Part shown: in pieces, positions 28,086 through 36,590 of the stretch
Layout: every line of letters begins with the position of its first letter
Numbering within the stretch: position 1 is the first letter of the stretch
Source: Nitrospirales bacterium
Lineage (GTDB): Bacteria > Nitrospirota > Nitrospiria > Nitrospirales > UBA8639
Length of the DNA: 37,758 nucleotides
Direction: 5' to 3'
NCBI GenBank assembly: GCA_029261255.1
Contig: JAJDBQ010000067.1
Location: 1-37,758, forward strand
Translations under genes and position numbers: made by a program
The notes under the pieces: model-generated
Told to the model about the DNA's origin: nothing
What the model saw: only the letters and a program-made list of their open reading frames with translations
Databases searched by the model: none

Positions 28086-28640
28086 TTATATGGACCAAGG
28101 ATCCTGCCCTAGCACAGTCATTGGCCAATTATTGTCCCTACTGGAAATGACACGATGTTCGGCGTGAGGCCAACTTATATTGAAGGCTGGATCGTTCCAA
28201 CGCACTCCTCGAGCAGCTTCTGGATGATAGGCCTCTGAAATAAAGTAAAAGACTTCGCTCTCATGAACCAACGTTTGAAATCCATGAGCAAATCCTTTCG
28301 GAATATAGAGCATTTTTCGATTGTCTGCAGAGAGTTCCACGCCCACCCACTTCATATATGTCGAGGACTGAACACGAAGATCAATAATCACATCAAATAT
28401 GGCACCGGTCGTACAGCGCACTAACTTGGTTTCTCCGTACGGAGGTATCTGAAAGTGCATCCCTCTAAGGGTGTTCTTCTTGCTATTGAAGGAAAGACTG
28501 CATTGCGCAAGATCTCCATCAAGGCCACGAGCTTCCAACTCCTCTTTACACCAACTACGCGCAAAAAACCCGCGTTCATCTGCGATTTGTTCAAGCTCAA
28601 GTACAAACGCATCATTCAGTGCTGTCTTATGGTAAATCAT
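28086..28640 (-). CDS. rfbC: RfbC-type sugar-nucleotide 3,5-epimerase
   Basis: This cupin enzyme epimerises a 4-keto-6-deoxysugar nucleotide. The catalytic His is in LRGMHFQ, PKGFAHGFQTL is in the active-site barrel, and FYFISEAYHPEAARGVRWND holds the Tyr region and substrate loop. The length of 184 residues is normal. The classic substrate is dTDP-4-keto-6-deoxyglucose, but beside an rfbF cytidylyltransferase the substrate may be a CDP sugar. The symbol reflects the family only. Confidence 0.88.
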   Translation of the reverse strand: MIYHKTALNDAFVLELEQIADERGFFARSWCKEELEARGLDGDLAQCSLSFNSKKNTLRGMHFQIPPYGETKLVRCTTGAIFDVIIDLRVQSSTYMKWVGVELSADNRKMLYIPKGFAHGFQTLVHESEVFYFISEAYHPEAARGVRWNDPAFNISWPHAEHRVISSRDNNWPMTVLGQDPWSI

Positions 28641-28718
28641 AGTACCGAAACCCTTAAAGGTTATGAAGAGATCACATCGACTGAATCATCAGTGTTTAGA
28701 GACAACGCTGTATGATAT

Positions 28719-29492
28719 TTATGACCAAACCTTCCATTTAGCTTGACCAGTATTCCACAGCTCCTCAAGCATGGTTTTTTCTTTGAGGGTATCCATGCAA
28801 GACCAAAACCCTTGATGTCGAAACCCCATGAGCTGCCCATCTTTCGCCAACCGTTCAACTGGCTCACGCTCCCAGATAGTGGCATCATCATCGATATGGT
28901 CGATGACTTTTGGATCAAGAACAAAGAACCCGCCATTAATCCAACCCTCATCACCAATGACTTTTTCGTTAAAGCTCGTCACGGCGTTCTCATGAAAAAC
29001 CATCCTCCCGAATCGAGCAGGCGCATGAACCGTCGTCACCGTCGCAAGTTTTCCATGTGATTGATGAAACTTGAGAAGCGCTTGTATATCTAAGTCAGCG
29101 ACACCATCGCCGTATGTAAACATAAATGGTTCATCTTCGGATAACCACTTCTTGAGTCTTTTCAAACGGCCTCCCGTGTAGGTATGTAGTCCCGTATCGA
29201 CAAGATGAACTTTCCAGTTTGTTTGATTTCCGTCATGAATCGTCGTTTTCCCCGTGCCTAAGTCAACCGAAATATCATTGTCATTCGCGTAATAGTTAAG
29301 GAAATACTCTTTGATATACTGCCCTTTGTAGCCTAGAGCAATAATAAACTCATCGACACCTTGGGCAGCATAGATGTTCATTATATGCCAGAGTATTGGC
29401 TTCCCCCCAATCTCCACCATAGGTTTTGGTCTCAATACGGTCTCTTCCATTAATCGTGAGCCTAACCCTCCAGCTAAGATAACAGCTTTCAT
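28719..29492 (-). CDS. rfbF: Glucose-1-phosphate cytidylyltransferase
   Basis: It makes CDP-glucose from CTP and glucose-1-phosphate, the first step to CDP-linked deoxysugars. The signature MKAVILAGGLGSRLMEETVL, then RPKPMVEIGGKPILWHIM, YGDGVADLD with the metal Asp, and the C-terminal EREPVERLAKDGQLMGF and FWSCMDTLKEK fit RfbF specifically. The length of 257 residues is typical. The ATG at 29492 has GAGGAG upstream. CDP-glucose 4,6-dehydratase, its usual partner, is not adjacent. Confidence 0.93.
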   Translation of the reverse strand: MKAVILAGGLGSRLMEETVLRPKPMVEIGGKPILWHIMNIYAAQGVDEFIIALGYKGQYIKEYFLNYYANDNDISVDLGTGKTTIHDGNQTNWKVHLVDTGLHTYTGGRLKRLKKWLSEDEPFMFTYGDGVADLDIQALLKFHQSHGKLATVTTVHAPARFGRMVFHENAVTSFNEKVIGDEGWINGGFFVLDPKVIDHIDDDATIWEREPVERLAKDGQLMGFRHQGFWSCMDTLKEKTMLEELWNTGQAKWKVWS

Positions 29493-29586
29493 AATGCTCC
29501 TCGTTCAACGTTATGGGTCAAGAAAACTACTAGCTGGCGAACACAATCGAGACGTGTGGTTCTCAACTTCACGTCTTGGTCTTGCC

Positions 29587-30384
29587 TTACACACCAAGAA
29601 ACTTTTTCACCCGTCTCAGCCTAGAATCCGAAGAAGCCGGCTGGGTAGGCATCGTTGGCATCACAATCATATTAACAGGAAGAAGCGCCCCGGCACTGAC
29701 GCTTCCCGATCCAACGGGAGATTCCCGAAAAAATGTCTCTTGCTCTGGCCAAATCCAATTATCGTACCAAGTCCACGTGTTCGTTTGTTGATAGACTTCT
29801 AAGACTTTCTGAGCAATCACTCGATCAGTCGCACGAGATTCAACCATACAAGCATCTACTAAATTCGAGGTCAGATGAACCGTTCTGTCACTGCAATAAT
29901 TCGAAAATAAGAGATTGAAACCCATCTCTTTTTGCAATTCTTGAATGACACGATACACTTGCACATGTTCTTCATGTCCGTACTCTCCCCATGGATTATG
30001 GGTAAAAACAGTTTGATATCCGGAAAGCATTTCGGCTAATTGATTTCGAAGAAGACGATAGTTCTCCCTATAGTGCTGTTTAAACGTCTCCTCTACGCCC
30101 TGATCATCGGTAAAATCAATACCGTATTGAGAAAAATTTGGATTACGGAAATTTTGGGGTCGAGAGAGACCCAGTGAAACAAGCTCCAAACACGACATTT
30201 TATGTTGCAGGGGATAATCTACAAGGATTTGCCGTCTTTGTTCGCCAAACGCTGGGTTGACCAACTCACCCAAATAACAAAGAATCACATGATCAACATC
30301 TGCAAGAATAGAACTAAACCAGAGGATTTCATCATCAGGATGAGCCACTACAAGTATAGATTTATGACAAATGTCTGTAGGCAT
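29587..30384 (-). CDS. PIG-L (LmbE) family deacetylase
   Basis: Zinc-dependent de-N-acetylases of this family act on N-acetylglucosamine-containing substrates. Numbered from the upstream GTG at 30387, the motif AHPDDE is at residues 15-20 and the second metal motif HNPWGEYGHEEH at about 130-141. The ATG at 30384 directly follows the GTG. The length is 265 residues. No membrane segment or signal peptide is seen. It lies between the small methyltransferase and rfbF, so its substrate is probably a sugar intermediate of this glycan or a lipid-linked sugar. Confidence 0.87.
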   Translation of the reverse strand: MPTDICHKSILVVAHPDDEILWFSSILADVDHVILCYLGELVNPAFGEQRRQILVDYPLQHKMSCLELVSLGLSRPQNFRNPNFSQYGIDFTDDQGVEETFKQHYRENYRLLRNQLAEMLSGYQTVFTHNPWGEYGHEEHVQVYRVIQELQKEMGFNLLFSNYCSDRTVHLTSNLVDACMVESRATDRVIAQKVLEVYQQTNTWTWYDNWIWPEQETFFRESPVGSGSVSAGALLPVNMIVMPTMPTQPASSDSRLRRVKKFLGV

Positions 30385-30431
30385 CACTAGCGAGCTGATT
30401 CAAATTCCATGGCATCATCTACGAATAATTG

Positions 30432-31067
30432 TCATTTTTTTTGGAAAAACTGAAACACATATTCATATTGAGGCTTGGTGCTATAACTAGACGTAGATAA
30501 AGGAGGAAACTCGAATGGAACAAACTGAGCAAGACTTTTCGATTCCTCCAGCGGGAACGACAACAAACCTGGCGTTCCACCCCACCCAAGCACGAATGTT
30601 CCCCCAGGACGCAAATGCGTGAAACAGACACCTAAGGCTTTTTCTACAGCATCCCGGTCGTTAATGCCGTGTCCCAGGACTCCGTTGCAGATGATCACGT
30701 CGAAATACGGCGGATCAAAGTACTGATTGAGATTTTCGAACACATCAAGGATATGGTTTTTCCCACCATAGCGCTTTTGACTCGGTTCAGGATCTATCGT
30801 CCAATACGCTTCATAATGTTTGAACTGCTTTTCGTAATGCTTCGTGTACCAATCAATTCCTACAAATAACATCCTAGACTTCGAACCTTGCGCGGCATAG
30901 TAGGGAAGGATGGAATTCTCTAACACCGATCTGGCTGGACTATGAAACTTTGCGGGTATTCCAAGAGTCGTCTTCATTGAAATCGCCGTAGGATGACTTC
31001 TCCACCACAGATCGCCTGCTTCAAGAAGACGATTGATTCTCCATTTTACTCCATTAATAATCCTCAC
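30432..31067 (-). CDS. SAM-dependent methyltransferase-like protein
   Basis: A class I methyltransferase fold is suggested by MLFVGIDWYT (66-75) as a degenerate motif I, an acidic residue in TIDPEP (90-95), FDVIICNGVLGHGIND (122-137) as motif II/post II, and HLRPGGTFVLGWGG (151-164). The glycine-rich loop of motif I is poorly kept, so SAM binding needs proof. The start is GTG at 31067, with GGAGG ten bases upstream. The length is 211 residues. It lies 47 bases upstream of the PIG-L gene. Confidence 0.7.
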   Translation of the reverse strand: MRIINGVKWRINRLLEAGDLWWRSHPTAISMKTTLGIPAKFHSPARSVLENSILPYYAAQGSKSRMLFVGIDWYTKHYEKQFKHYEAYWTIDPEPSQKRYGGKNHILDVFENLNQYFDPPYFDVIICNGVLGHGINDRDAVEKALGVCFTHLRPGGTFVLGWGGTPGLLSFPLEESKSLAQFVPFEFPPLSTSSYSTKPQYEYVFQFFQKK

Positions 31068-31269
31068 GTTACCACTTCCTCCTTATTTCCTAGAGATCAT
31101 TCTCTTTTTTTATTGCTTGCAAAAAACCCACAACTTACGGCAGGCAATCACGAATAAGCGACGGCCAGAGAAATCATGACAAAAATAGCACTGACATACC
31201 TATCGCCAAAAAGAGGGGGAGGATAGGCCTGGATCCACTTATCACCCAGTAACATTGAAAAACGAACAG

Positions 31270-32232
31270 CTACCGAAGTAAGAAATTTTGTTCAAAAGCC
31301 TGAGCTAATCTGACAATCGCCGACAATGGGTATTCACCACTGATAGGAGTAGGGGGACCAGATGGATCATTATTCACGTCAACAATATAAATTTTTTGAT
31401 CACCTCGATCGCGAAGAATATCTATTTCACCGTAATCTAGTCCAAGTTTCTCGCTAAATTGAATTATTTTCTTTACCTCTTCGTTCGTGAGGAAATCCGA
31501 AACTTCTGCCATGACCGTTTTAGAAAGGGTATGGCTCCGATCAACTAGACGTTCTTGTACGGGCCGAGATTTAAGATAAACAAATGGTATCGTCCTGCCA
31601 AATATTGGCACTCGGATATCTTGCACCAATCCATCGCCCACTTCATTGTTTATTAATTTTTCATACACAAAACCATCTCGTCGAATCTCGGTTGGACAGT
31701 CGAGGATCTCCCCCACATGCAACCCATTCCAATCCGATTTCATCACACATTTTCCAGAATAGGTGCTTGGATTGACGGATGTGGAATACCCAAATATTTC
31801 TGCGAAAACAGCACTCACACGTTTTTTACTCACATCGTTACAATTCATATTCAAAACTCGAAGTTCAGGCCGATTTTCTACAAGCGATTCAAGCGCAGCC
31901 TCTGGGGGAAAGAATGGATTGCCAGTTCCGATAGTATCGCGCCATTTCATCGCTATATCACAATGTTCTAGCGGGTTTGTTGTCAAATGAAAACCCAAGG
32001 CAAGAAAAATCTTATAAATCACAAAAAGAGCTTGAGGCCTATCCGGATAAAACAGGACTTTTTTCCTGTTAAGAAAAAGTGCTGAAAGCGTCGCAACGAA
32101 TACTTTAGTTCTTTGAGGTAAACTTTGAACCGGCAAGAGCGCTAATCGATATTGGTATATTTCTTTAAAATACGAAATAACCCGTTTGGCTCGTTCCATT
32201 TGACCGGCAATGTACAAAGGCATAGACGACAT
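31270..32232 (-). CDS. ATP-grasp domain protein of unknown function
   Basis: The C-terminal half resembles ATP-grasp ligases. CVMKSDWNGLHVG (162-174) is a probable nucleotide-lysine and loop region, FVYEKLINN (188-196) the ATP hinge, and GLDYGEIDILRD with IYIVDVNNDP (264-290) the metal-binding D271, D285 and N287/N288. The N-terminal 150 residues have no known motif. Such enzymes join a carboxylate to an amine or thiol, so addition of an amino acid or other acyl group to a sugar is possible, but this is inference. Two ATGs lie near the start (32232 and 32223). Confidence 0.75.
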   Translation of the reverse strand: MSSMPLYIAGQMERAKRVISYFKEIYQYRLALLPVQSLPQRTKVFVATLSALFLNRKKVLFYPDRPQALFVIYKIFLALGFHLTTNPLEHCDIAMKWRDTIGTGNPFFPPEAALESLVENRPELRVLNMNCNDVSKKRVSAVFAEIFGYSTSVNPSTYSGKCVMKSDWNGLHVGEILDCPTEIRRDGFVYEKLINNEVGDGLVQDIRVPIFGRTIPFVYLKSRPVQERLVDRSHTLSKTVMAEVSDFLTNEEVKKIIQFSEKLGLDYGEIDILRDRGDQKIYIVDVNNDPSGPPTPISGEYPLSAIVRLAQAFEQNFLLR

Positions 32233-32543
32233 TGTAGCAACTATAGTGACAACATAGCATTTTCAATTTTTGTATTGTATCTACCAACAAAAGACGAAGA
32301 CAGATGTTTGAGTCCCATCCGGATGTCCCCACTTGTGTATTGTTGATTTTCTGTTGCCTTCAAGATGCCTTTTAGAGCCTGCGATGCGGCAACTTCCGTA
32401 TACATCGTAGCTTAGTGTTACTAAGTCTAGTGAAATAAATCTTGGCAGTCATGTTCTGTCAAATCTACATAGTTCGTACCACCCAGCTCTCAAACTTGAT
32501 GAAACGATTCCCTGAAATTTCCTCCAGACTGATAGGCGTTGAT
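32233..32543. promoter_or_regulatory. Gap with candidate promoter and a hairpin
   Basis: No gene is supported in these 311 bases. On the minus strand TTGAAA (32266-32261) and TATAGT (32245-32240) form a possible promoter with a short 15-base spacer. It would start transcription almost at the ATP-grasp start codon, implying a leaderless mRNA. A perfect CTTAGT-GTT-ACTAAG hairpin lies at 32411-32425, without a U-run. Confidence 0.3.
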
Positions 32544-34055
32544 TTAGCTGAAATTGTAGAACGTATAACTCCCTACTTGTCCGATACGCGGAAGCCCCCA
32601 CTTCTCAACATGGGAACGAAGGGCCTCTGACCACACGCCAAGGCTTCGAATTCCCCTCTCTTGAGCAAAACGTCTGGCTCTCACTTCTGTCTCGAGTAAG
32701 CCTGCTAGGTGATTTGGAGCTTCTATTACTAGACTGGGATCATTTAAAAACACACCAATCACAAAATGATTCCATTCTTTGGTTTCAAGCAGAACCCTTT
32801 TGCCGTGTTGCAAGTATTCCGTCTGTGTAAGAAAATCAGCAACTTCTTGTGCTTCCTGAATCTTTGCTTGACCTTTTGGATAATGTAGCGTCAACCAGAG
32901 GTTCGTCATGAGTGCGAGACCGCAAAACAGCCCGGCCATGACTCTCACCGATTGATCATGATTTTGAAACAGAATGCTCAAACCGTAAGCAGATAGCACA
33001 GTCATGATCAGCAAAGGTACAAGCATATAACGTTCAGGATAGGCAGTCGGAAGACCACCTCGGGCGAACAACACAATGAGCCCCCCTCCGAAGATTAACA
33101 AAACAAACCATAGCCGCCCCAACGTCTGGCGCTCCTGTGTCGCATAAACGACTCCTGCAGCACTAGCAATGCTCAAAACTGCTAGTACGGGTCCAAGGCG
33201 GATAATCGATGAGCCGATGTAGGAGAGCGAATTTTTGATCGAAGGGGTAGCTGCTCCCCACTTTTCATACAGAAGTGCACTGCTTTCTATGTGCCCATGT
33301 AAAAAATCCAGCGGATCCCCATGTGTAAACCAATTCCAAGCACACCATAGCATCGGAACAAGGGCAAGGATGAATAACCCCAGAACTCCATGCAATCGCT
33401 CTCTATTCTTGGACCATAGCAGATCATAGCTTAGCAACATCCCGACAGCCATAACGGCTAACCATGCGTTGTAGTGAAATGTGCATGAGCACGCAAATAA
33501 CCCACAGGAAAGGTACAACGAATGCAGGTCATGGGAACGTTGCCATTGTACGTAATAGCTTAAACCAAGAATAAAGAATGCTCCATATAAAATATCAACG
33601 AGGCCTGTAGCGGAAAGCCATACTGCAAGCGGGCTGGTTGCCATCAATATAGCTGCAACCCCTCCAACCCCGTCTGATTTGAGATAGTAGCCTAGTCGGT
33701 AGACGGCAAAAATTGCCACAACCCCAAACAGAACAGAGACAAGCCTAGAACCAATCAAGAGATCACCAGTGAACGCATACCCAGCGGCCAATAGTGGAAA
33801 ATGCCCAGGCAACCATATGTGCTCAAACCAAACAGTCGGGTTCTCTAAGCCGATCCAGGCCAACGCAGCTTTTCCAAATTCATCTGCGGTTAAAGAAATA
33901 AATCCTCCCGCATACATCCGAAGTATGAGTAAGACGAGGGATAAAATAGCCACAATAACGTAGCCCCAAGCACTGATTGGCCACTGAAAAAATATGCCTT
34001 TAGATGCAGGTATTCGGTCGTGACTAGGAAGGACGTCCGGTGGAAAAATCTTCAT
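32544..34055 (-). CDS. GT39/PMT-type membrane glycosyltransferase
   Basis: This 503-residue polytopic protein belongs to the dolichyl/polyprenyl-phosphate-mannose protein mannosyltransferase-like group. The acidic pair in LTADEF (D58, E59) in the first extracytoplasmic loop is the expected catalytic motif. About ten hydrophobic helices follow. A soluble C-terminal part of about 120 residues starts near the TNLWLTLHYPKG region. Such enzymes use lipid-linked sugars at the outer face of the inner membrane. It follows a GT2-GtrA fusion gene that could make the lipid-linked donor. Confidence 0.87.
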   Translation of the reverse strand: MKIFPPDVLPSHDRIPASKGIFFQWPISAWGYVIVAILSLVLLILRMYAGGFISLTADEFGKAALAWIGLENPTVWFEHIWLPGHFPLLAAGYAFTGDLLIGSRLVSVLFGVVAIFAVYRLGYYLKSDGVGGVAAILMATSPLAVWLSATGLVDILYGAFFILGLSYYVQWQRSHDLHSLYLSCGLFACSCTFHYNAWLAVMAVGMLLSYDLLWSKNRERLHGVLGLFILALVPMLWCAWNWFTHGDPLDFLHGHIESSALLYEKWGAATPSIKNSLSYIGSSIIRLGPVLAVLSIASAAGVVYATQERQTLGRLWFVLLIFGGGLIVLFARGGLPTAYPERYMLVPLLIMTVLSAYGLSILFQNHDQSVRVMAGLFCGLALMTNLWLTLHYPKGQAKIQEAQEVADFLTQTEYLQHGKRVLLETKEWNHFVIGVFLNDPSLVIEAPNHLAGLLETEVRARRFAQERGIRSLGVWSEALRSHVEKWGLPRIGQVGSYTFYNFS

Positions 34056-34156
34056 TGGACTTTAAAGAGCGGTCTATGCGTTCAAAAAAAACTTGGACAT
34101 TCTGCATTCATAGAATATCAAAAGAGTGTGTGTAACCAGATGTCTCCACATAAACC

Positions 34157-35314
34157 TTATCGAGCTTTCGGTTTCCCCCAGGTAAACGTTGCCGTCAGGG
34201 CATAATTCCACACCGCACCAATGATAATGCCAGCGACGGAAGAGGCTACCCAAAAAGTATCCATTGAATAGAGATAAGAAGCAATGCCCACATTCGCAAA
34301 AGCACCTACACTGCACAATAATGAAAACGACACCCACCCCCGAAGCCATCGCCACCCCCTCAGACGCATGTCGCGGTAAGTGAGAACATTATTCAGGGCA
34401 AAGTTGAAGGTCATCGCAATCACCGTCGCAATCACTTGGCTAGCCACAAATTCCGTCTGTAGTCCCTTGAATAGTAAGGCCAGAATCACTAAATGAACAG
34501 CAATACCTAAGCCACCTACAAGGGAAAAAGTGATAAAGCGAACTGGAACAATGTGACCGATCATTTTATCAAGCAACAATGTCAAATATTCCCAAACGAC
34601 GTAATTGTCTAACTTACTTTCTCCAACTTGGCGACTACGGAACTGGTAAGGAAGTTCCTTGAAGCATAACGGCCGCGGAGACGACGCAAACAAATCAACC
34701 AAAATTTTGAATCCTAAGCCGGAAAGATTGCGAACCGAATAATTGAATGCGTCACGGCGGATCATGAAAAATCCACTCATGGGGTCCGTAAGGTCCGCTT
34801 GCAATATGAGCAAGCTCAGTCGCGTAGCAACAAGGCTCATCAACGCACGCGTTCGGCTCCATTCACCAATCCCCCCGCCAACGATATATCGACTACCAAT
34901 TACGATGTCTGTCCCGCCTTTCCTTAAAATTTCTAACATCTTCGGCAGCAAGGTCTCATCATGTTGAAGGTCCCCATCAATGACAGCCAAATAGGGTGCG
35001 GCACTCGCGAGAAACCCTTCAATACAGGCAGATGATAAGCCTCGACGACCGAGTCGTTGCAAACAACGAACCCGTCGATTTTCAATACTGGTCACTCGAA
35101 CGTGCTCTGCAGTGCCATCGGGAGAGTCATCATCGACAAAGATAACCTCCCAATGGATAGGTGCAAGACAGGCTTCTAATCGCTCGACGAGCTCACAGAT
35201 ATTTTCTCGTTCATTAAAAGTTGGAACAATGATGGCAAGCTCCGCACTCCGAAACAATGCACGATCTGCTAAGTGGAAACCAGGTACTTGAAGCTCATCA
35301 GTCTTGCACGACAT
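34157..35314 (-). CDS. GT2 polyprenyl-phosphate glycosyltransferase fused to GtrA
   Basis: The N-terminal 240 residues form a DPM1-like GT2 domain with IIVPTFNERENI, VDDDSPDGT and the metal motif DGDLQHD (113-119). The C-terminal 130 residues are a GtrA domain with four membrane helices and NNVLTYRDMRLRG. The likely job is making a polyprenyl-phosphate sugar and helping to flip or present it, for use by the adjacent GT39 enzyme. The length of 385 residues fits a fusion. The ATG at 35314 is chosen; no strong ribosome site is visible. Confidence 0.9.
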   Translation of the reverse strand: MSCKTDELQVPGFHLADRALFRSAELAIIVPTFNERENICELVERLEACLAPIHWEVIFVDDDSPDGTAEHVRVTSIENRRVRCLQRLGRRGLSSACIEGFLASAAPYLAVIDGDLQHDETLLPKMLEILRKGGTDIVIGSRYIVGGGIGEWSRTRALMSLVATRLSLLILQADLTDPMSGFFMIRRDAFNYSVRNLSGLGFKILVDLFASSPRPLCFKELPYQFRSRQVGESKLDNYVVWEYLTLLLDKMIGHIVPVRFITFSLVGGLGIAVHLVILALLFKGLQTEFVASQVIATVIAMTFNFALNNVLTYRDMRLRGWRWLRGWVSFSLLCSVGAFANVGIASYLYSMDTFWVASSVAGIIIGAVWNYALTATFTWGKPKAR

Positions 35315-35631
35315 AAATTACTTAACCCGTTCTCCTCATGACATCTGTCTACCATAACCGGAGAGTGTGAAATGTTTTGCCTAGTCATTGCACGCAATTC
35401 GTATTGGGCAGGCTCGATGATACCTGTAGATTCAAAACAAAAGGACACCCGTTCTATTCGTATGTTGGGGGAAGCGTGAGCGCTGAGCTGCTCAAAATGA
35501 AAATGACTAGGTGGGAACTGAATGCGAACCTCATTGATTATGGACCAGAGTTTCACACCCTCCTGGCTCTCCAGGATTCTCCATGGCGCTCTGCCAGCTA
35601 ATACAACAAACAGCGACTCCACCTTCGGCAT
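35269..35631 (-). pseudogene. Uncharacterised open frame, possible gene remnant
   Basis: A 120-codon frame reads MPKVESLFVVLAGRAPWRIL and continues with regular beta-type alternation such as FHFEQLSAHASPNIRIERV. The frame stays open upstream of this Met to about 35688, and the 45 bases at its end overlap the GT2-GtrA start. The upstream part (SPKVFSIEGGFPLG) also reads like protein, so the true N-terminus may be missing. No Shine-Dalgarno sequence precedes the Met. It could be a small gene, or the leftover end of a gene broken by rearrangement. Family unknown. Confidence 0.35.
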
Positions 35632-35684
35632 CCCAAGAGGAAAGCCCCCCTCTATTGAGAATACTTTCGGCGAAATGACGTGTC

Positions 35685-36551
35685 TTATTTAGGCAGATAT
35701 CCAAGATTTTGCATGGTTTGATGAAATTTCTTCTCGATTTTCTGAATCACATTTTCAGGCATTTCTTCCTTCCAGCTATCAACAACACCTTTTCTCACGA
35801 AAAAGCCCTTCTCCTCCTTGTCATTGCCTTCTTCCCCAGGATACGACTCAGCACCATGTTGCTGCTCGACTTTACGCATACTCTGAAAATCGCCCCGCTC
35901 AACAGCCGTTAAAAACAACGCGTCATCGCACGGTATCTCACAAAAGTCCAGCACGTCGCGAAAGGTTTCCTTCCGATTTTCTATCAAGTCTTCATATCTA
36001 ACAATCTTCACAGCTTGTTGATTGGCTCGAGCGGTCCACGCTAGAACTTGCACTTCCCATCCGAGCAGCCAAGGATCCCAACGCCTTATGCAACCATGCT
36101 CCAATATCTCATCAATAAACTCTTCAAGAGTACCGTGATCTTGACTGTCTGTATGGAGCCAATGATGATAATACGAAAGTAAAACGGCCCTAGGGTCGCG
36201 AACGATGTAAATCGTCTTAGGATAGAGTTCAGCAAATATCGGCCCTTCATTCCGAAAAACTCTCGGAGATGAGAGATGTTCGGATTCACTAACTTTCTCA
36301 TCAACGCTATGAATGGTTGGAATAAATTGCGAAACGTTTTTTAGATTGACGGCCTCATGATTTTCTCCCTGTGAAACAATGCCAAGCATGTAGGCTAACC
36401 ACGTATTACCCGACTTTGGATGGCCGACTAAAAACACATCTGTTGATCTCAACCCCTTTAAAAACTGTTCTTTCAAAGCCTTCTTTTGCTGTCTGGATTT
36501 AAGATTGGCCTTAATCGCTTCCGGCACAAGTGCCTTAATAATATTTTTCAT
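35685..36551 (-). CDS. Sulfotransferase
   Basis: It moves a sulfo group from PAPS to an alcohol, here probably a glycan hydroxyl. The 5'-phosphosulfate loop is PKSGNTW (45-51). The 3'-phosphate motif is VRDPRAVLLSYYHHW (117-131) with R118 and S126. RKGVVDSW (253-260) matches the family RKGxxxDW motif. The length of 288 residues is typical of the Sulfotransfer_1 family. AGGA lies eight bases before the ATG. Its neighbours are a GT2 gene upstream and the GT2-GtrA and GT39 genes downstream. No PAPS synthesis genes are in the window. Confidence 0.92.
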   Translation of the reverse strand: MKNIIKALVPEAIKANLKSRQQKKALKEQFLKGLRSTDVFLVGHPKSGNTWLAYMLGIVSQGENHEAVNLKNVSQFIPTIHSVDEKVSESEHLSSPRVFRNEGPIFAELYPKTIYIVRDPRAVLLSYYHHWLHTDSQDHGTLEEFIDEILEHGCIRRWDPWLLGWEVQVLAWTARANQQAVKIVRYEDLIENRKETFRDVLDFCEIPCDDALFLTAVERGDFQSMRKVEQQHGAESYPGEEGNDKEEKGFFVRKGVVDSWKEEMPENVIQKIEKKFHQTMQNLGYLPK

Positions 36552-36590
36552 AGTGCATTCCTACAAAGTTTGAAGGTGGAATGTATTCAC

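Noticed and set aside
31092..31111. Hairpin AGAGA-TCAT-TCTCT followed by a T-run on the plus strand.
   Set aside because: It looks like an intrinsic terminator but no plus-strand gene ends here; on the minus strand it lies in the leader of the methyltransferase-like gene with A-runs in place of U-runs.
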